From a virus: 30,530 nucleotides of DNA. The notes beneath the pieces were generated by a model, which saw only the letters and a program-made list of their open reading frames with translations, ran no database searches and was not told where the DNA came from. The stretch's first letter is position 1, and each line of letters starts with the position of its first letter. Both the position numbers and the translations under genes were made by a program. Where the stretch lies: the IMG/VR virus record IMGVR_UViG_3300031857_000939, positions 1-30,530 of that record. One strand, 5' to 3'. This document shows, one piece after another, positions 21,704-28,814 of the stretch.

Positions 21704-21988
21704 TTAGTACATGATTTTGGCGGTAATCGTGCCAGTTACATAAACTGTGCAATTTGCTCGCAAATACTTAGGAGCATTGGCAACTGTAACGAGTCCATCA
21801 GCAGTTAAAGCAGTTCCAATGGTTGACCAATTTGTACCGTCAAGGCTACCTTGCAAAGCAACAGTGGCAGAAGTAATGCCACTAACTTGCAAGAATGCTG
21901 GTTGACCAGAATCAACTTGAACTGCTTTAGAAGCACCTGTTGCGACAACAGCACTCAACAAGGTGACAGGAGTGGTTAAAGATGACAT
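21704..21988 (-). CDS. Small beta-rich virion protein
   Basis: 94 residues with little charge and many T, A, V and S. The predicted strands (AVQVDSGQPAFLQVSG, ATVALQGSLDGTNWSTIG, KYLRANCTVYVTGTITAK) suggest a compact beta-sandwich, as in capsid decoration or fibre-head domains. The start overlaps the previous stop as TAATG. It lies among the small proteins downstream of the coat gene. Role inferred from fold class and place. Confidence 0.6.
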   Translation of the reverse strand: MSSLTTPVTLLSAVVATGASKAVQVDSGQPAFLQVSGITSATVALQGSLDGTNWSTIGTALTADGLVTVANAPKYLRANCTVYVTGTITAKIMY

Positions 21989-22176
21989 TATTTACCTCTT
22001 GAAGATTTCTTCATCATGTTGGTAGCGGTACGACCACCACGCATGGGCATACCCATTTTTGGCTTGCCAACAGCAATCATGACAGTCACAGGGACACCCT
22101 TTTTCTTGCCATACTCTTTGGCTTCTTTCTCGCCTTTTTCAGAGTAGGGAAACTTCTTTTTTCCGACCATAGGCAT
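21988..22176 (-). CDS. Very small basic protein of unknown function
   Basis: 62 residues from the ATG at 22176, placed by GAGGAGAACGCT; a longer frame to 22209 starts without a ribosome site. It is lysine/glycine/methionine-rich (MVGKKKFPYSEKGEKEAKEY, then KPKMGMPMRGGR). The MPMVGKKKFPY start is familiar from phage contigs, but no function is known. Fourth of the small basic proteins in this block. Confidence 0.7.
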   Translation of the reverse strand: MPMVGKKKFPYSEKGEKEAKEYGKKKGVPVTVMIAVGKPKMGMPMRGGRTATNMMKKSSRGK

Positions 22177-22186
22177 AGCGTTCTCC

Positions 22187-22390
22187 TCATTTCCAGATAC
22201 GATCAACAATAAAGGTAACGATACCGCCCATGAAAGAAGCGATAGTCATACCCATCCAAAAACCACCTTTACCCTTGTTGGCAAGTTCCAACAGGGATTT
22301 GACATCAGCACTCAATAAGTGCATCTCCTTTTGGAGAGCCTCGACTTGAGCTTCTAATTTGCCAAAATCTCTTGCATCAATATCAGACAT
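22187..22390 (-). CDS. Coiled coil plus C-terminal membrane helix, holin-like
   Basis: 67 residues: a helical N-terminus with a heptad pattern (GKLEAQVEALQKEMHLLSAD) and one C-terminal membrane span (about 45-64, WMGMTIASFMGGIVTFIVD). This layout resembles XhlA-type proteins and some small holins. The lysis cassette further left has a better holin candidate, so this may be a second holin, an antiholin or a virion membrane peptide. AAAGGTAGCAA precedes the ATG. Confidence 0.6.
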   Translation of the reverse strand: MSDIDARDFGKLEAQVEALQKEMHLLSADVKSLLELANKGKGGFWMGMTIASFMGGIVTFIVDRIWK

Positions 22391-22601
22391 TTGCTACCTT
22401 TCGGGGTCTACCCATACGTTTAATTGTGGGAATGACAGGCGCACGAAAGGCGGTATCTGTACGAACAGAATCATGAGACTCTATGGTTACTTCTGGCTCA
22501 TCTACCCTTACATAACCTTGATGACCCTTCATGGAGTCAATGTCATGTTGCAAGGTGAAAGTCACGGTATTACCCGACTGGAGACAACGAAAAGTAGCCA
22601 T
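22383..22601 (-). CDS. Small protein of unknown function
   Basis: 72 residues from the ATG at 22601 (GAGGGGTTTT upstream). The first half is beta-like (ATFRCLQSGNTVTFTLQHD), the second has VRVDEPEV and ends in a basic tail with an AT-hook-like GRPRK. It follows a terminator hairpin, overlaps the next gene by 8 bases and is not recognised. Possible virion or DNA-binding role. Confidence 0.65.
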   Translation of the reverse strand: MATFRCLQSGNTVTFTLQHDIDSMKGHQGYVRVDEPEVTIESHDSVRTDTAFRAPVIPTIKRMGRPRKVANV

Positions 22602-22618
22602 AAAACCCCTCAAGTGAG

Positions 22619-22638
22619 AAAGGGGGGACTAGCCCCCC
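22619..22638 (-). terminator. G6/C6 hairpin after the decoration-protein gene
   Basis: On the minus strand GGGGGG-CTAGT-CCCCCC (22622-22638) is followed by TTT and CTC. The stem is strong and the T-run short, so termination is probably partial. The loop sequence CTAGT is the same as in the terminator after the coat gene. Confidence 0.65.
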
Positions 22639-22643
22639 TATCA

Positions 22644-22970
22644 TTAAACTACAGCACGACCGATGATGAGTTGCAATGTAGTTGAAGCCAAATTAACGTC
22701 ACCTGCTGTTGGGTTGTAGCTAACGATAGTCACAGTGTCTGCGGCTGAAACATAGGCTCGGCGAACCAAACCAGCTTCACTAACACCAATTGACATACCA
22801 AGAACCATGTCACCCAAAACAACGCCCGGAACAGTTACTGTGTCTGTAGCTGTAGCAGTGGTGGCAATTAATGCCGTATCCAAAGTACAAGAAACATCCC
22901 AAGTGTCTGTAAACAGGCCACGAAATTGATCGTTTCCACGGCGGGAAACTACTGCTGTTGCGCTTGCCAT
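22644..22970 (-). CDS. Probable capsid decoration or coat-associated protein
   Basis: 108 residues, beta-rich and threonine/alanine/valine-rich (TALIATTATATDTVTVPGV). It is directly downstream of the coat gene and lies between two terminator hairpins, a setting typical of cement or decoration proteins made in high amount. AGGAGAAATCAA precedes the ATG at 22970. No family is recognised with confidence. Confidence 0.65.
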   Translation of the reverse strand: MASATAVVSRRGNDQFRGLFTDTWDVSCTLDTALIATTATATDTVTVPGVVLGDMVLGMSIGVSEAGLVRRAYVSAADTVTIVSYNPTAGDVNLASTTLQLIIGRAVV

Positions 22971-22991
22971 TTGATTTCTCCTAATTAGGTT

Positions 22992-23022
22992 AAAAAAGTC
23001 CCCCCACCACTAGGGCAGGGGG
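22992..23022 (-). terminator. Intrinsic terminator after the coat gene
   Basis: On the minus strand CCCCCTGCC-CTAGT-GGTGGGGGG (23000-23022) forms nine pairs with two G-U, followed by ACTTTTTT (T-run 22992-22997). It lies 12 bases past the coat stop and should set the ratio of coat to downstream proteins. Confidence 0.85.
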
Positions 23023-23033
23023 CGCAACTGCAA

Positions 23034-24017
23034 TTAGCTAGGAACAACCAAAGCGAACATGGAAGAAGACTTAGCGGCTCCCACAGAGGCGGCATCACGC
23101 AAAGCGGCAACACCGTACAAAGTGTCAGAAGTGAACAGAGTAGCCAAATACTCTTGTTTGTACTGAACTTGTGAACGAACACCAACTTGCTCAACCAGAA
23201 CCATAGAGTCCTTGTGACCCATCAAGCAGACACGAGCAATAGCAGAACCACTTGCGGGGAAAGTGGAAGTTGCAGATGCAGAGTCAGCATTGCTGGAAGT
23301 GAACACAGGGATACCATACAGGTTACCGATTTCACCGTTACGGATAGCATCGCCATTACCGACAAATGCTTGTTCGGTGTAACGAGCCAGACCCATCAGG
23401 GTGTTGCGGCTTGATGGAGGGATGATAAAGAAACGATTGTCCATAGGAGTATCGTTGTCATCCAAACGCTGAATAGTGCGGCGAATAGCGGCATCAGTCA
23501 GAGCAGAAGCGTTACCAGTGTTGGTGTTAGCTGTGTAGTCAAAGGTAGTTGTACCGTCACCGCCGATGAAGGCAGAACCGTAACGTGCGCCAGAAGAACC
23601 ACCGTTAGCCAAACGACCCAACTGAATCAAGTCGGTATCAACTTGACGAGACAGGGCGTAACCAGCGTCAGAAGTGTAGAACTGACGCATAGAGTTCAGT
23701 GCTTGGGCTTCCACGATGTCCTCGATCAAGCGGCTATATTCATAGTGCTTGTTGATAGACACAGTAACTTCAGACTCAGTAGCGGCAATCAAAGTGACTG
23801 CTGTCTCAGCGGCTTTAGCAGAAGCAGAACCACGGGTAGGTGCAGGAATGTGAACGGTGTCACCTTTCTTGCCCTTGAAGTTCATCTTCATAACGAGGTT
23901 AGCAAGAACCAAGTTTTTCTTGTAAGCCGCTACGATTTCATCTGACCAAATCTCTGGGATGAATGTTGCGCCAGTGCTTGTGGTCACTGAATTGGTGGGG
24001 GAAAATGATGTTGCCAT
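23034..24017 (-). CDS. Major capsid (coat) protein, HK97 fold
   Basis: 327 residues. The opening (ATFIPEIWSDEIVAAYKKNL), GKKGDTVHIPAP, the E-loop region and EYSRLIEDIVEAQ helix, and RFFIIPPSSRNTLMG in the P-domain fit the P22-type/T7-type coat proteins of short-tailed phages. Insertions such as NGGSSGARYGSAFIGGDG are typical variable loops. It is immediately downstream of the scaffold gene and followed by an intrinsic terminator. GGAGATACAAC precedes the ATG. I do not see a fused protease or an extra Ig-like domain. Confidence 0.9.
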   Translation of the reverse strand: MATSFSPTNSVTTSTGATFIPEIWSDEIVAAYKKNLVLANLVMKMNFKGKKGDTVHIPAPTRGSASAKAAETAVTLIAATESEVTVSINKHYEYSRLIEDIVEAQALNSMRQFYTSDAGYALSRQVDTDLIQLGRLANGGSSGARYGSAFIGGDGTTTFDYTANTNTGNASALTDAAIRRTIQRLDDNDTPMDNRFFIIPPSSRNTLMGLARYTEQAFVGNGDAIRNGEIGNLYGIPVFTSSNADSASATSTFPASGSAIARVCLMGHKDSMVLVEQVGVRSQVQYKQEYLATLFTSDTLYGVAALRDAASVGAAKSSSMFALVVPS

Positions 24018-24047
24018 GTTGTATCTCCAATAAAATCAAAAGTTAAG

Positions 24048-24809
24048 TTATTTGACCCTGCCCTCTGCGTATGCTTGCATGATTTCATCACTCAAAGCAT
24101 CGTATCGGTTCGGGTCTTGCATCTTCAGCCGAATAAGGTCAGCCCTTCGGTAAACTCGTTTTCCAGATTCACCAGTACCCCCTACATCTACAGATGCGGC
24201 TTTGAGATTAGTCTTGCGTTGGGCTTCCCCTGCATCGCTAGTCTGTTTAGCCTTAACACCCTTCAACTGCTTGTAGGTACTGAGCAGTTCGTTAGCACTG
24301 TCATAGTCATACTCACCATCAGCTTTAGCGTACAAACCAATGCGAACAGGGGAAGATTTCACCCAATTCACAAAGTCTGCATCCTGAGCAATCTGACCGA
24401 AATCAGGGTGTTCAGCCGCCAGCTTTTGCTGAATCTGCATCTTTTTGAACTCAAGAGCCGCTTGGCGACCCGCAAGGACATCAGGATGGTTATCAACAGT
24501 CTTACGAACAGCCGCCTGTGGATTCTCGAAAAAATCTACTTCTGGCTCGTCCTCTTTAACAGGTTGAGACTTTCCCGCAAGGTTCTGCTTAATGAGTTCA
24601 TCCGCTAATTTGCGTACTTCTCCCACTTCTTGAGCTTGCTTGCCAATCAGCTTTTCAGCCTCTTGGTGCATCTTGATAATGTCTGACAGTTCTTTGCCCC
24701 GATACTTGTCGGGAATGTCATCACTAGCTTGCTCAACGGTGGAATGAAGTTTCTGCTTTTCAACGACTTCTAATTCACTTTGCAACTCGTCTGGGTTATC
24801 AATCAACAT
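24048..24809 (-). CDS. Capsid scaffolding protein
   Basis: 253 residues, highly charged and helical, with an acidic N-terminal half (ELQSELEVVEKQKL, EDEPEVDFFENP) and a basic helix near the end (GKRVYRRADLIRLKMQDPNR) typical of the coat-binding end of scaffolds. The gene directly precedes the coat gene, the universal place. AAAGGAAAAAACA precedes the ATG. Scaffold proteins diverge rapidly, so composition and position carry the call. Confidence 0.85.
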   Translation of the reverse strand: MLIDNPDELQSELEVVEKQKLHSTVEQASDDIPDKYRGKELSDIIKMHQEAEKLIGKQAQEVGEVRKLADELIKQNLAGKSQPVKEDEPEVDFFENPQAAVRKTVDNHPDVLAGRQAALEFKKMQIQQKLAAEHPDFGQIAQDADFVNWVKSSPVRIGLYAKADGEYDYDSANELLSTYKQLKGVKAKQTSDAGEAQRKTNLKAASVDVGGTGESGKRVYRRADLIRLKMQDPNRYDALSDEIMQAYAEGRVK

Positions 24810-24850
24810 TGTTTTTTCCTTTTTCCTGCCACTTTTGGGTTCTAGGAGAT

Positions 24851-24877
24851 CACAACGGCATAAATGCTTATGTTGTG
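24851..24877 (-). repeat. Hairpin over the stop of the zinc-ribbon gene
   Basis: CACAA, a three-base bulge, CATAA (24851-24863), loop ATGC, TTATG TTGTG (24868-24877): ten pairs. It overlaps the stop codon of the zinc-ribbon gene and lies upstream of the scaffold gene. No T-run follows, so a message-stability or processing role is more likely than termination. Confidence 0.45.
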
Positions 24878-25095
24878 GCTTTGCGCTCTGCCGCTAACTT
24901 TTCACGGTGTTTATGGTCAAACTGCATATGTGCAGTTGGGAAATGACCTGACCACCCTTCCAACTTAACGCTAGGTGCGCTCATGATGCGACTGGCTGAA
25001 CCACCGCACTCACACTGAACAGACTGCAACTCATAATTGCAATACCGTTCAATTTTGTGTCCGTTTTCACAGACAAATTCATACATTCTTTTCAT
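24868..25095 (-). CDS. Small zinc-ribbon protein (FmdB-like)
   Basis: 75 residues. MYEFVCENGHKIERYC and QCECGGSASRIMSAP form a zinc ribbon (C9, H13, C28, C30) like FmdB-type proteins, followed by a histidine-rich, basic tail (AHMQFDHKHREKLAAERK). Phages often carry this protein between portal and scaffold; its function is unknown. GAGGAATTGA precedes the ATG at 25095; MYEF at 25086 is an alternative start. Confidence 0.75.
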   Translation of the reverse strand: MKRMYEFVCENGHKIERYCNYELQSVQCECGGSASRIMSAPSVKLEGWSGHFPTAHMQFDHKHREKLAAERKATT

Positions 25096-25318
25096 TCAAT
25101 TCCTCGTAGGCTCGTTCGCTGACCTCTTTCAAGGTTTTCAGCCAAGTCAAGATGGAAAGTTCACCTTTTCTAAACATCAAGGTCTTTTCATCAGGAATCA
25201 CGCTTATATTATTCAAGGACTCTATCATATTGTCAATGTCAATAGTCAAGTCCTTCCAGCCATCCATGCTCATCATGTCAAAGCGGGACTCGTAATAGCG
25301 TTGGAGTTCTGGTGTCAC
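25079..25318 (-). CDS. Small helical protein of the head module
   Basis: 79 residues from a GTG at 25318 that overlaps the previous stop (GTGA) with AGGAG seven bases upstream; a TTG one codon earlier is possible. Charged and helical (TPELQRYYESRFDMMSMDGW, then FRKGELSILTWLKTL). I recognise the pattern LQ.YYE.RFDMM...GWKDL from podovirus head regions; the role is unknown. It overlaps the zinc-ribbon gene by 17 bases. Confidence 0.7.
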   Translation of the reverse strand: MTPELQRYYESRFDMMSMDGWKDLTIDIDNMIESLNNISVIPDEKTLMFRKGELSILTWLKTLKEVSERAYEELNEKNV

Positions 25319-25605
25319 CAAGGCACTCCTGTGGCGGTTGTTGGATTCTTCTTGGCTTCAATCTGTGCCGCTAAAGAAGCCTCAACAGCGTCCTTGTCCA
25401 CACCATTTGCCCAAATCCAACCAAGGACTTGTTCTTGTGTCAGGTCGGCATAGGCTACGGTGGGAGTGCCATCAGACCATGAGCAGGTGGCATAGGTGGA
25501 TGCTGAGTAGTCGCCATCAACTGCTGTGGCTTGCCAGTGGGCAGTGGTTACAAATCCATCAGAGGTTTGATGGTCAAGTTGGGAGATTGTCCAAGTGGTG
25601 GTCAT
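25315..25605 (-). CDS. Small protein following the tail fibre (DUF7936-like)
   Basis: 96 residues from the ATG at 25605 (AAGGAAAAATC upstream); a longer frame to 25671 lies inside the fibre gene. The pattern TTTWTISQLDHQTSDGFVTT, YATCSWSDGTP and QEQVLGWIWANGVDKDAVEA is familiar from aquatic phages, where it follows fibre genes. It may be a fibre cap or folding chaperone, which I infer from the position alone. Confidence 0.7.
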   Translation of the reverse strand: MTTTWTISQLDHQTSDGFVTTAHWQATAVDGDYSASTYATCSWSDGTPTVAYADLTQEQVLGWIWANGVDKDAVEASLAAQIEAKKNPTTATGVPW

Positions 25606-25616
25606 GATTTTTCCTT

Positions 25617-26744
25617 TTAACAAGCCATCAGCACACATGGCACACAGTAAGAACCGTCTGCATAGGTGCAAGTGACATGGGTTGATGTGACTTTGGCAAC
25701 TGTCTTGGAGCGAACAATGTCGTCACCCTGCGGTTTGGCAGTGCCATCACCAGCAGACATGAGTAAGTCACCACGGGCAACAGTCACGCCCTGAGCGATG
25801 CGGATAATCATGTCTCCCGTCATCGCCATGTTGATTTCGTCAACATTGTGTTGCTCATCGTGTGACCAGTTAACAAACACACCCGCCACGTTTGCATCGC
25901 CCTCGGTGTCAGACACTTTGACTTTGTTTAACTGCTCATTGTCAACAGGATTGCCTTCAGCGTCTGTGTACACATTCATTGCATCAAGGTTGGACAAGAC
26001 AGTACCTTTGACGATTGAATCGTTTTTGGCAGATGTGGTTTGCGCCCAGCGTGAGAGGTGTCCGCCGTTGTATGAGACGGTTGTGCCTGAAACGGAAATG
26101 GTTCCCTCGCCGACATTTGCATGACGAAATTCAATTAAAGTCCCGTCGGTACTTTGACGATTGATAAACATTGCAGTGGCTGTTGCTGTGCCTATTCCAA
26201 CAACCCCACCCGCTTCTATTGAAACGCCCGCAACCGTAAGATCGGTGCTTGTTTTTCCAAAAAGAAATGTACCGCTGGAGTCGATGCGGGCGCGTTCGGT
26301 GAATGTGCCGGTCACACGTTGGCCAAAACGAATACCATTACCAGCCCCTGAAAAAATTTGAAGCTGGTCTGAATCAGGTGTGCCAATACCAAAATCAGAT
26401 GAAAAACAATAAAACGAGTGCCCAATGCCAGCGTAGGCGCTTCCGCCTGCAATGTGCAGCTTGTAGCTCGGCGAACTCGTACCAATCCCCAAATTACCAG
26501 AGGAGTCGATACGCATAGCCTCCGCACCGCCTTCAGAGAAAGCAATAGTGTCAGCAGCAGGGAAGAAGATGCCTGTGTTGGTGTCGCCAGTAGTGGTGAT
26601 GGATGGTGTACCTACAGCGCCAGCGTTAAACTCTACGCCTTGGCTTGCATTGATAGTTACAGCAGTTGTAGTTCCATTGGTCTTCAGTGCAAGGCTACCA
26701 GCACTATCCACTGAGCCTGAATTAAGAGTTACTTGAGTTGCCAT
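25617..26744 (-). CDS. Tail fibre or spike protein
   Basis: 375 residues, beta-rich. The unit RIDSSGNLGIGTSSP (78-92), repeated more loosely near residue 153 (RIDSSGTFLFGKTS) and as GVVGIGTATATA, is a common fibre-shaft pattern. The C-terminal region (about 285-375) is more compact, with charged segments, and ends in a cysteine-rich tip (CTYADGSYCVPCVLMAC), likely a receptor-binding or trimer-folding domain. AAGGAAATAAAAC precedes the ATG. It lies next to the collagen-like fibre, so the two may join end to end. Confidence 0.8.
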   Translation of the reverse strand: MATQVTLNSGSVDSAGSLALKTNGTTTAVTINASQGVEFNAGAVGTPSITTTGDTNTGIFFPAADTIAFSEGGAEAMRIDSSGNLGIGTSSPSYKLHIAGGSAYAGIGHSFYCFSSDFGIGTPDSDQLQIFSGAGNGIRFGQRVTGTFTERARIDSSGTFLFGKTSTDLTVAGVSIEAGGVVGIGTATATAMFINRQSTDGTLIEFRHANVGEGTISVSGTTVSYNGGHLSRWAQTTSAKNDSIVKGTVLSNLDAMNVYTDAEGNPVDNEQLNKVKVSDTEGDANVAGVFVNWSHDEQHNVDEINMAMTGDMIIRIAQGVTVARGDLLMSAGDGTAKPQGDDIVRSKTVAKVTSTHVTCTYADGSYCVPCVLMAC

Positions 26745-26756
26745 GTTTTATTTCCT

Positions 26757-28814
26757 TTAAGGTGTTCCATTTGCAACAATGTTTGTCGCAGAAGTGATGA
26801 CTCCAGTTGAAGACATAGAAGCAATTGTCGTTGCTCCATACTTAAACAGCAATTTACCGCCAGATTCTTCAATTGTAAAGTTTGTGGTCAGCAGTTTGGG
26901 TGTTGATGCCGCAGTCCCTGCGGTGTTCTGGTTCAGAGTAGGAATATCAGCCGCAACAATCGCCCTGAATGTAGGCACTCCAGCAGAACCATTAGGTGAG
27001 GCTAAGACATAGTTGGCAGTCTTAGAAGCATAAGGATTCTGAGTGTCGCCATAACCAGAAGCCAAGCTAATAGCTGGAGTAGTGCCACCTGAAGACGCAA
27101 CAGGAGAACTACCAGTGACAGAAGTCACAGTCCCTGTAAAAGCATCATTTGAGGTGATTGTGAAGTTGGGATATGTACCACTGATAGACGTAGTACCAGC
27201 ACCAGTCAATGCAACTGTTTGGTCAGGTGCAGAGTTGGTAATAGTGATAGTCCCCGCACCCTCAGTAATGCTGATACCTGTGCCATCAGTTAGGAAAGCA
27301 TTTTCCCAAACACCAGCAACAGCATCGTAAATCAAGGTGTTGCCAGATGCTAACGATGTGAAGTTGACATTTCCATCTGTTCCACCCAATACAGAACCAA
27401 ATGAAGGACGAACAAACAATACGCCATTTGACGAACCAACATGAACAACAGCCGCCACAATGCAAATAGCATTAGGCACTGATGGCTTGGTCTTGGTCAA
27501 ACCACCTGTGACAGATGGGTTGTAGTAAAGAACATCACCTTGCACCCAAGTCTCTGCACCACCAGTCGTGTTGATTGACTTGACTTCACCAAAAGTCGTG
27601 ACAAAAACCCAATCGTTTGTAGCGCCAGTTTCAGCGGCAACACCAAGAATGTAATGTGCTTGTTCTGGTTGCAACCCTGTAGCTGGTGCGGCAGTCAAAC
27701 CACCACTAGAACCAAGAGTACCAGTGAACATCAACACTTGGCCTTTGGTTGCCGCAGAAGACAACTTAACTCGGTAATACAGTTCTTCACCAATGTGCTG
27801 AACCTGATTGCCATTCATCTGGAATGACAATGTTTGGAATTGATCTTCAGCGTTGTAATACAACTTACCAGTTGCATTCGTAACAGTTGCGGCAGTGTCA
27901 AACTGGATGAAATCAGGGGAGGAGATACCTCCTGTAACACCAGTCATGGAAGTGATGTTGTCGTTGGCTCCAGCAATAGCCCAACTTTGGTCAATCTTCT
28001 GCCAAACAGAACCATTGAAGATTAGCCAGTCCCCTGCTTTCCAATCAGTAATGCCGTTTAGGTTGGTAGAACCAGCAGTATCAACAACATAATAATAGCC
28101 GCTTGTTCCAACACTAGAAGTGAGAGTAGGAGTGTTTGTAGACGCATTCCATGTTCCTTGGTAATTCAAAGCACCAGCAACATTACCCCATGAAAGGGTA
28201 GAACCATTGGTAGTTAAGAACTTGCCAGAATTCCCTGATTGGCTAGGAATCAGATTGTTAATCTGGGTTTGGAGTGAAGCTAGAGTATCAAGTACAGACT
28301 GAGAAGTACCGCCACCATTAGTAATGACTTTGATGCGTTCTGCAAGATCAGGAGCAACAACTTCACCAACATTGAGTTCACGACCAGTAGACAGTGTAAT
28401 AACAAGGCTACCGTCAAAATCAATGCGAGCAGAGGTAACAGAAACACCGTCAACACCATCCACTCCATCACGCCCATCTCGACCAGCGTCACCTCGATCA
28501 CCTTTAGCGCCATCTTTGCCTGATCTTCCATCTTTTCCATCTCGACCATCCTTGCCATCAGCACCATCACGACCATCTTTGATGGAGGCTACACGCTTTT
28601 CAATGGAGTTACCCACATCGTCAAAGCGGGAACGAATGTCAGATTCAATCTTCTTTAGAGCCTGAACAACTAGGTCAACATTCTCACCAATCTTGCGCTT
28701 TTGCACTTCTTTTGCTTGAGCAACAGACTGCCGAACAGAATCCAAAACAGCCATTTGCTGCTCTGGAGTCATGTTTTTAAGGATTAACTCCTTGGCAAGA
28801 TTTTCGACATTCAT
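26757..28814 (-). CDS. Tail fibre with coiled coil and collagen-like repeats
   Basis: 685 residues. The N-terminus (about 1-75) is helical, with a coiled-coil pattern (LVVQALKKIESDIRSRF), likely the part that attaches to the virion. Residues 81-123 are uninterrupted G-x-y triplets (GRDGADGKDGRDGKDG...), a collagen-type triple helix. Long beta-rich regions follow (e.g. NYQGTWNASTNTPTLTSSVG). The end (SSTGVITSATNIVANGTP) resembles the end of the short fibre-like protein at 18204. The start overlaps the portal stop (ATGA). The trimeric fibre should extend from the virion to bind the host. Confidence 0.85.
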   Translation of the reverse strand: MNVENLAKELILKNMTPEQQMAVLDSVRQSVAQAKEVQKRKIGENVDLVVQALKKIESDIRSRFDDVGNSIEKRVASIKDGRDGADGKDGRDGKDGRSGKDGAKGDRGDAGRDGRDGVDGVDGVSVTSARIDFDGSLVITLSTGRELNVGEVVAPDLAERIKVITNGGGTSQSVLDTLASLQTQINNLIPSQSGNSGKFLTTNGSTLSWGNVAGALNYQGTWNASTNTPTLTSSVGTSGYYYVVDTAGSTNLNGITDWKAGDWLIFNGSVWQKIDQSWAIAGANDNITSMTGVTGGISSPDFIQFDTAATVTNATGKLYYNAEDQFQTLSFQMNGNQVQHIGEELYYRVKLSSAATKGQVLMFTGTLGSSGGLTAAPATGLQPEQAHYILGVAAETGATNDWVFVTTFGEVKSINTTGGAETWVQGDVLYYNPSVTGGLTKTKPSVPNAICIVAAVVHVGSSNGVLFVRPSFGSVLGGTDGNVNFTSLASGNTLIYDAVAGVWENAFLTDGTGISITEGAGTITITNSAPDQTVALTGAGTTSISGTYPNFTITSNDAFTGTVTSVTGSSPVASSGGTTPAISLASGYGDTQNPYASKTANYVLASPNGSAGVPTFRAIVAADIPTLNQNTAGTAASTPKLLTTNFTIEESGGKLLFKYGATTIASMSSTGVITSATNIVANGTP
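28446..28574 (-). repeat. Collagen-like G-x-y repeats in the fibre gene
   Basis: Fourteen consecutive G-x-y triplets, mostly GRD, GKD, GAD and GVD, encoded in frame. Asp and Lys/Arg occupy the x and y places, a charge pattern that stabilises bacterial and phage collagens lacking hydroxyproline. Confidence 0.85.
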
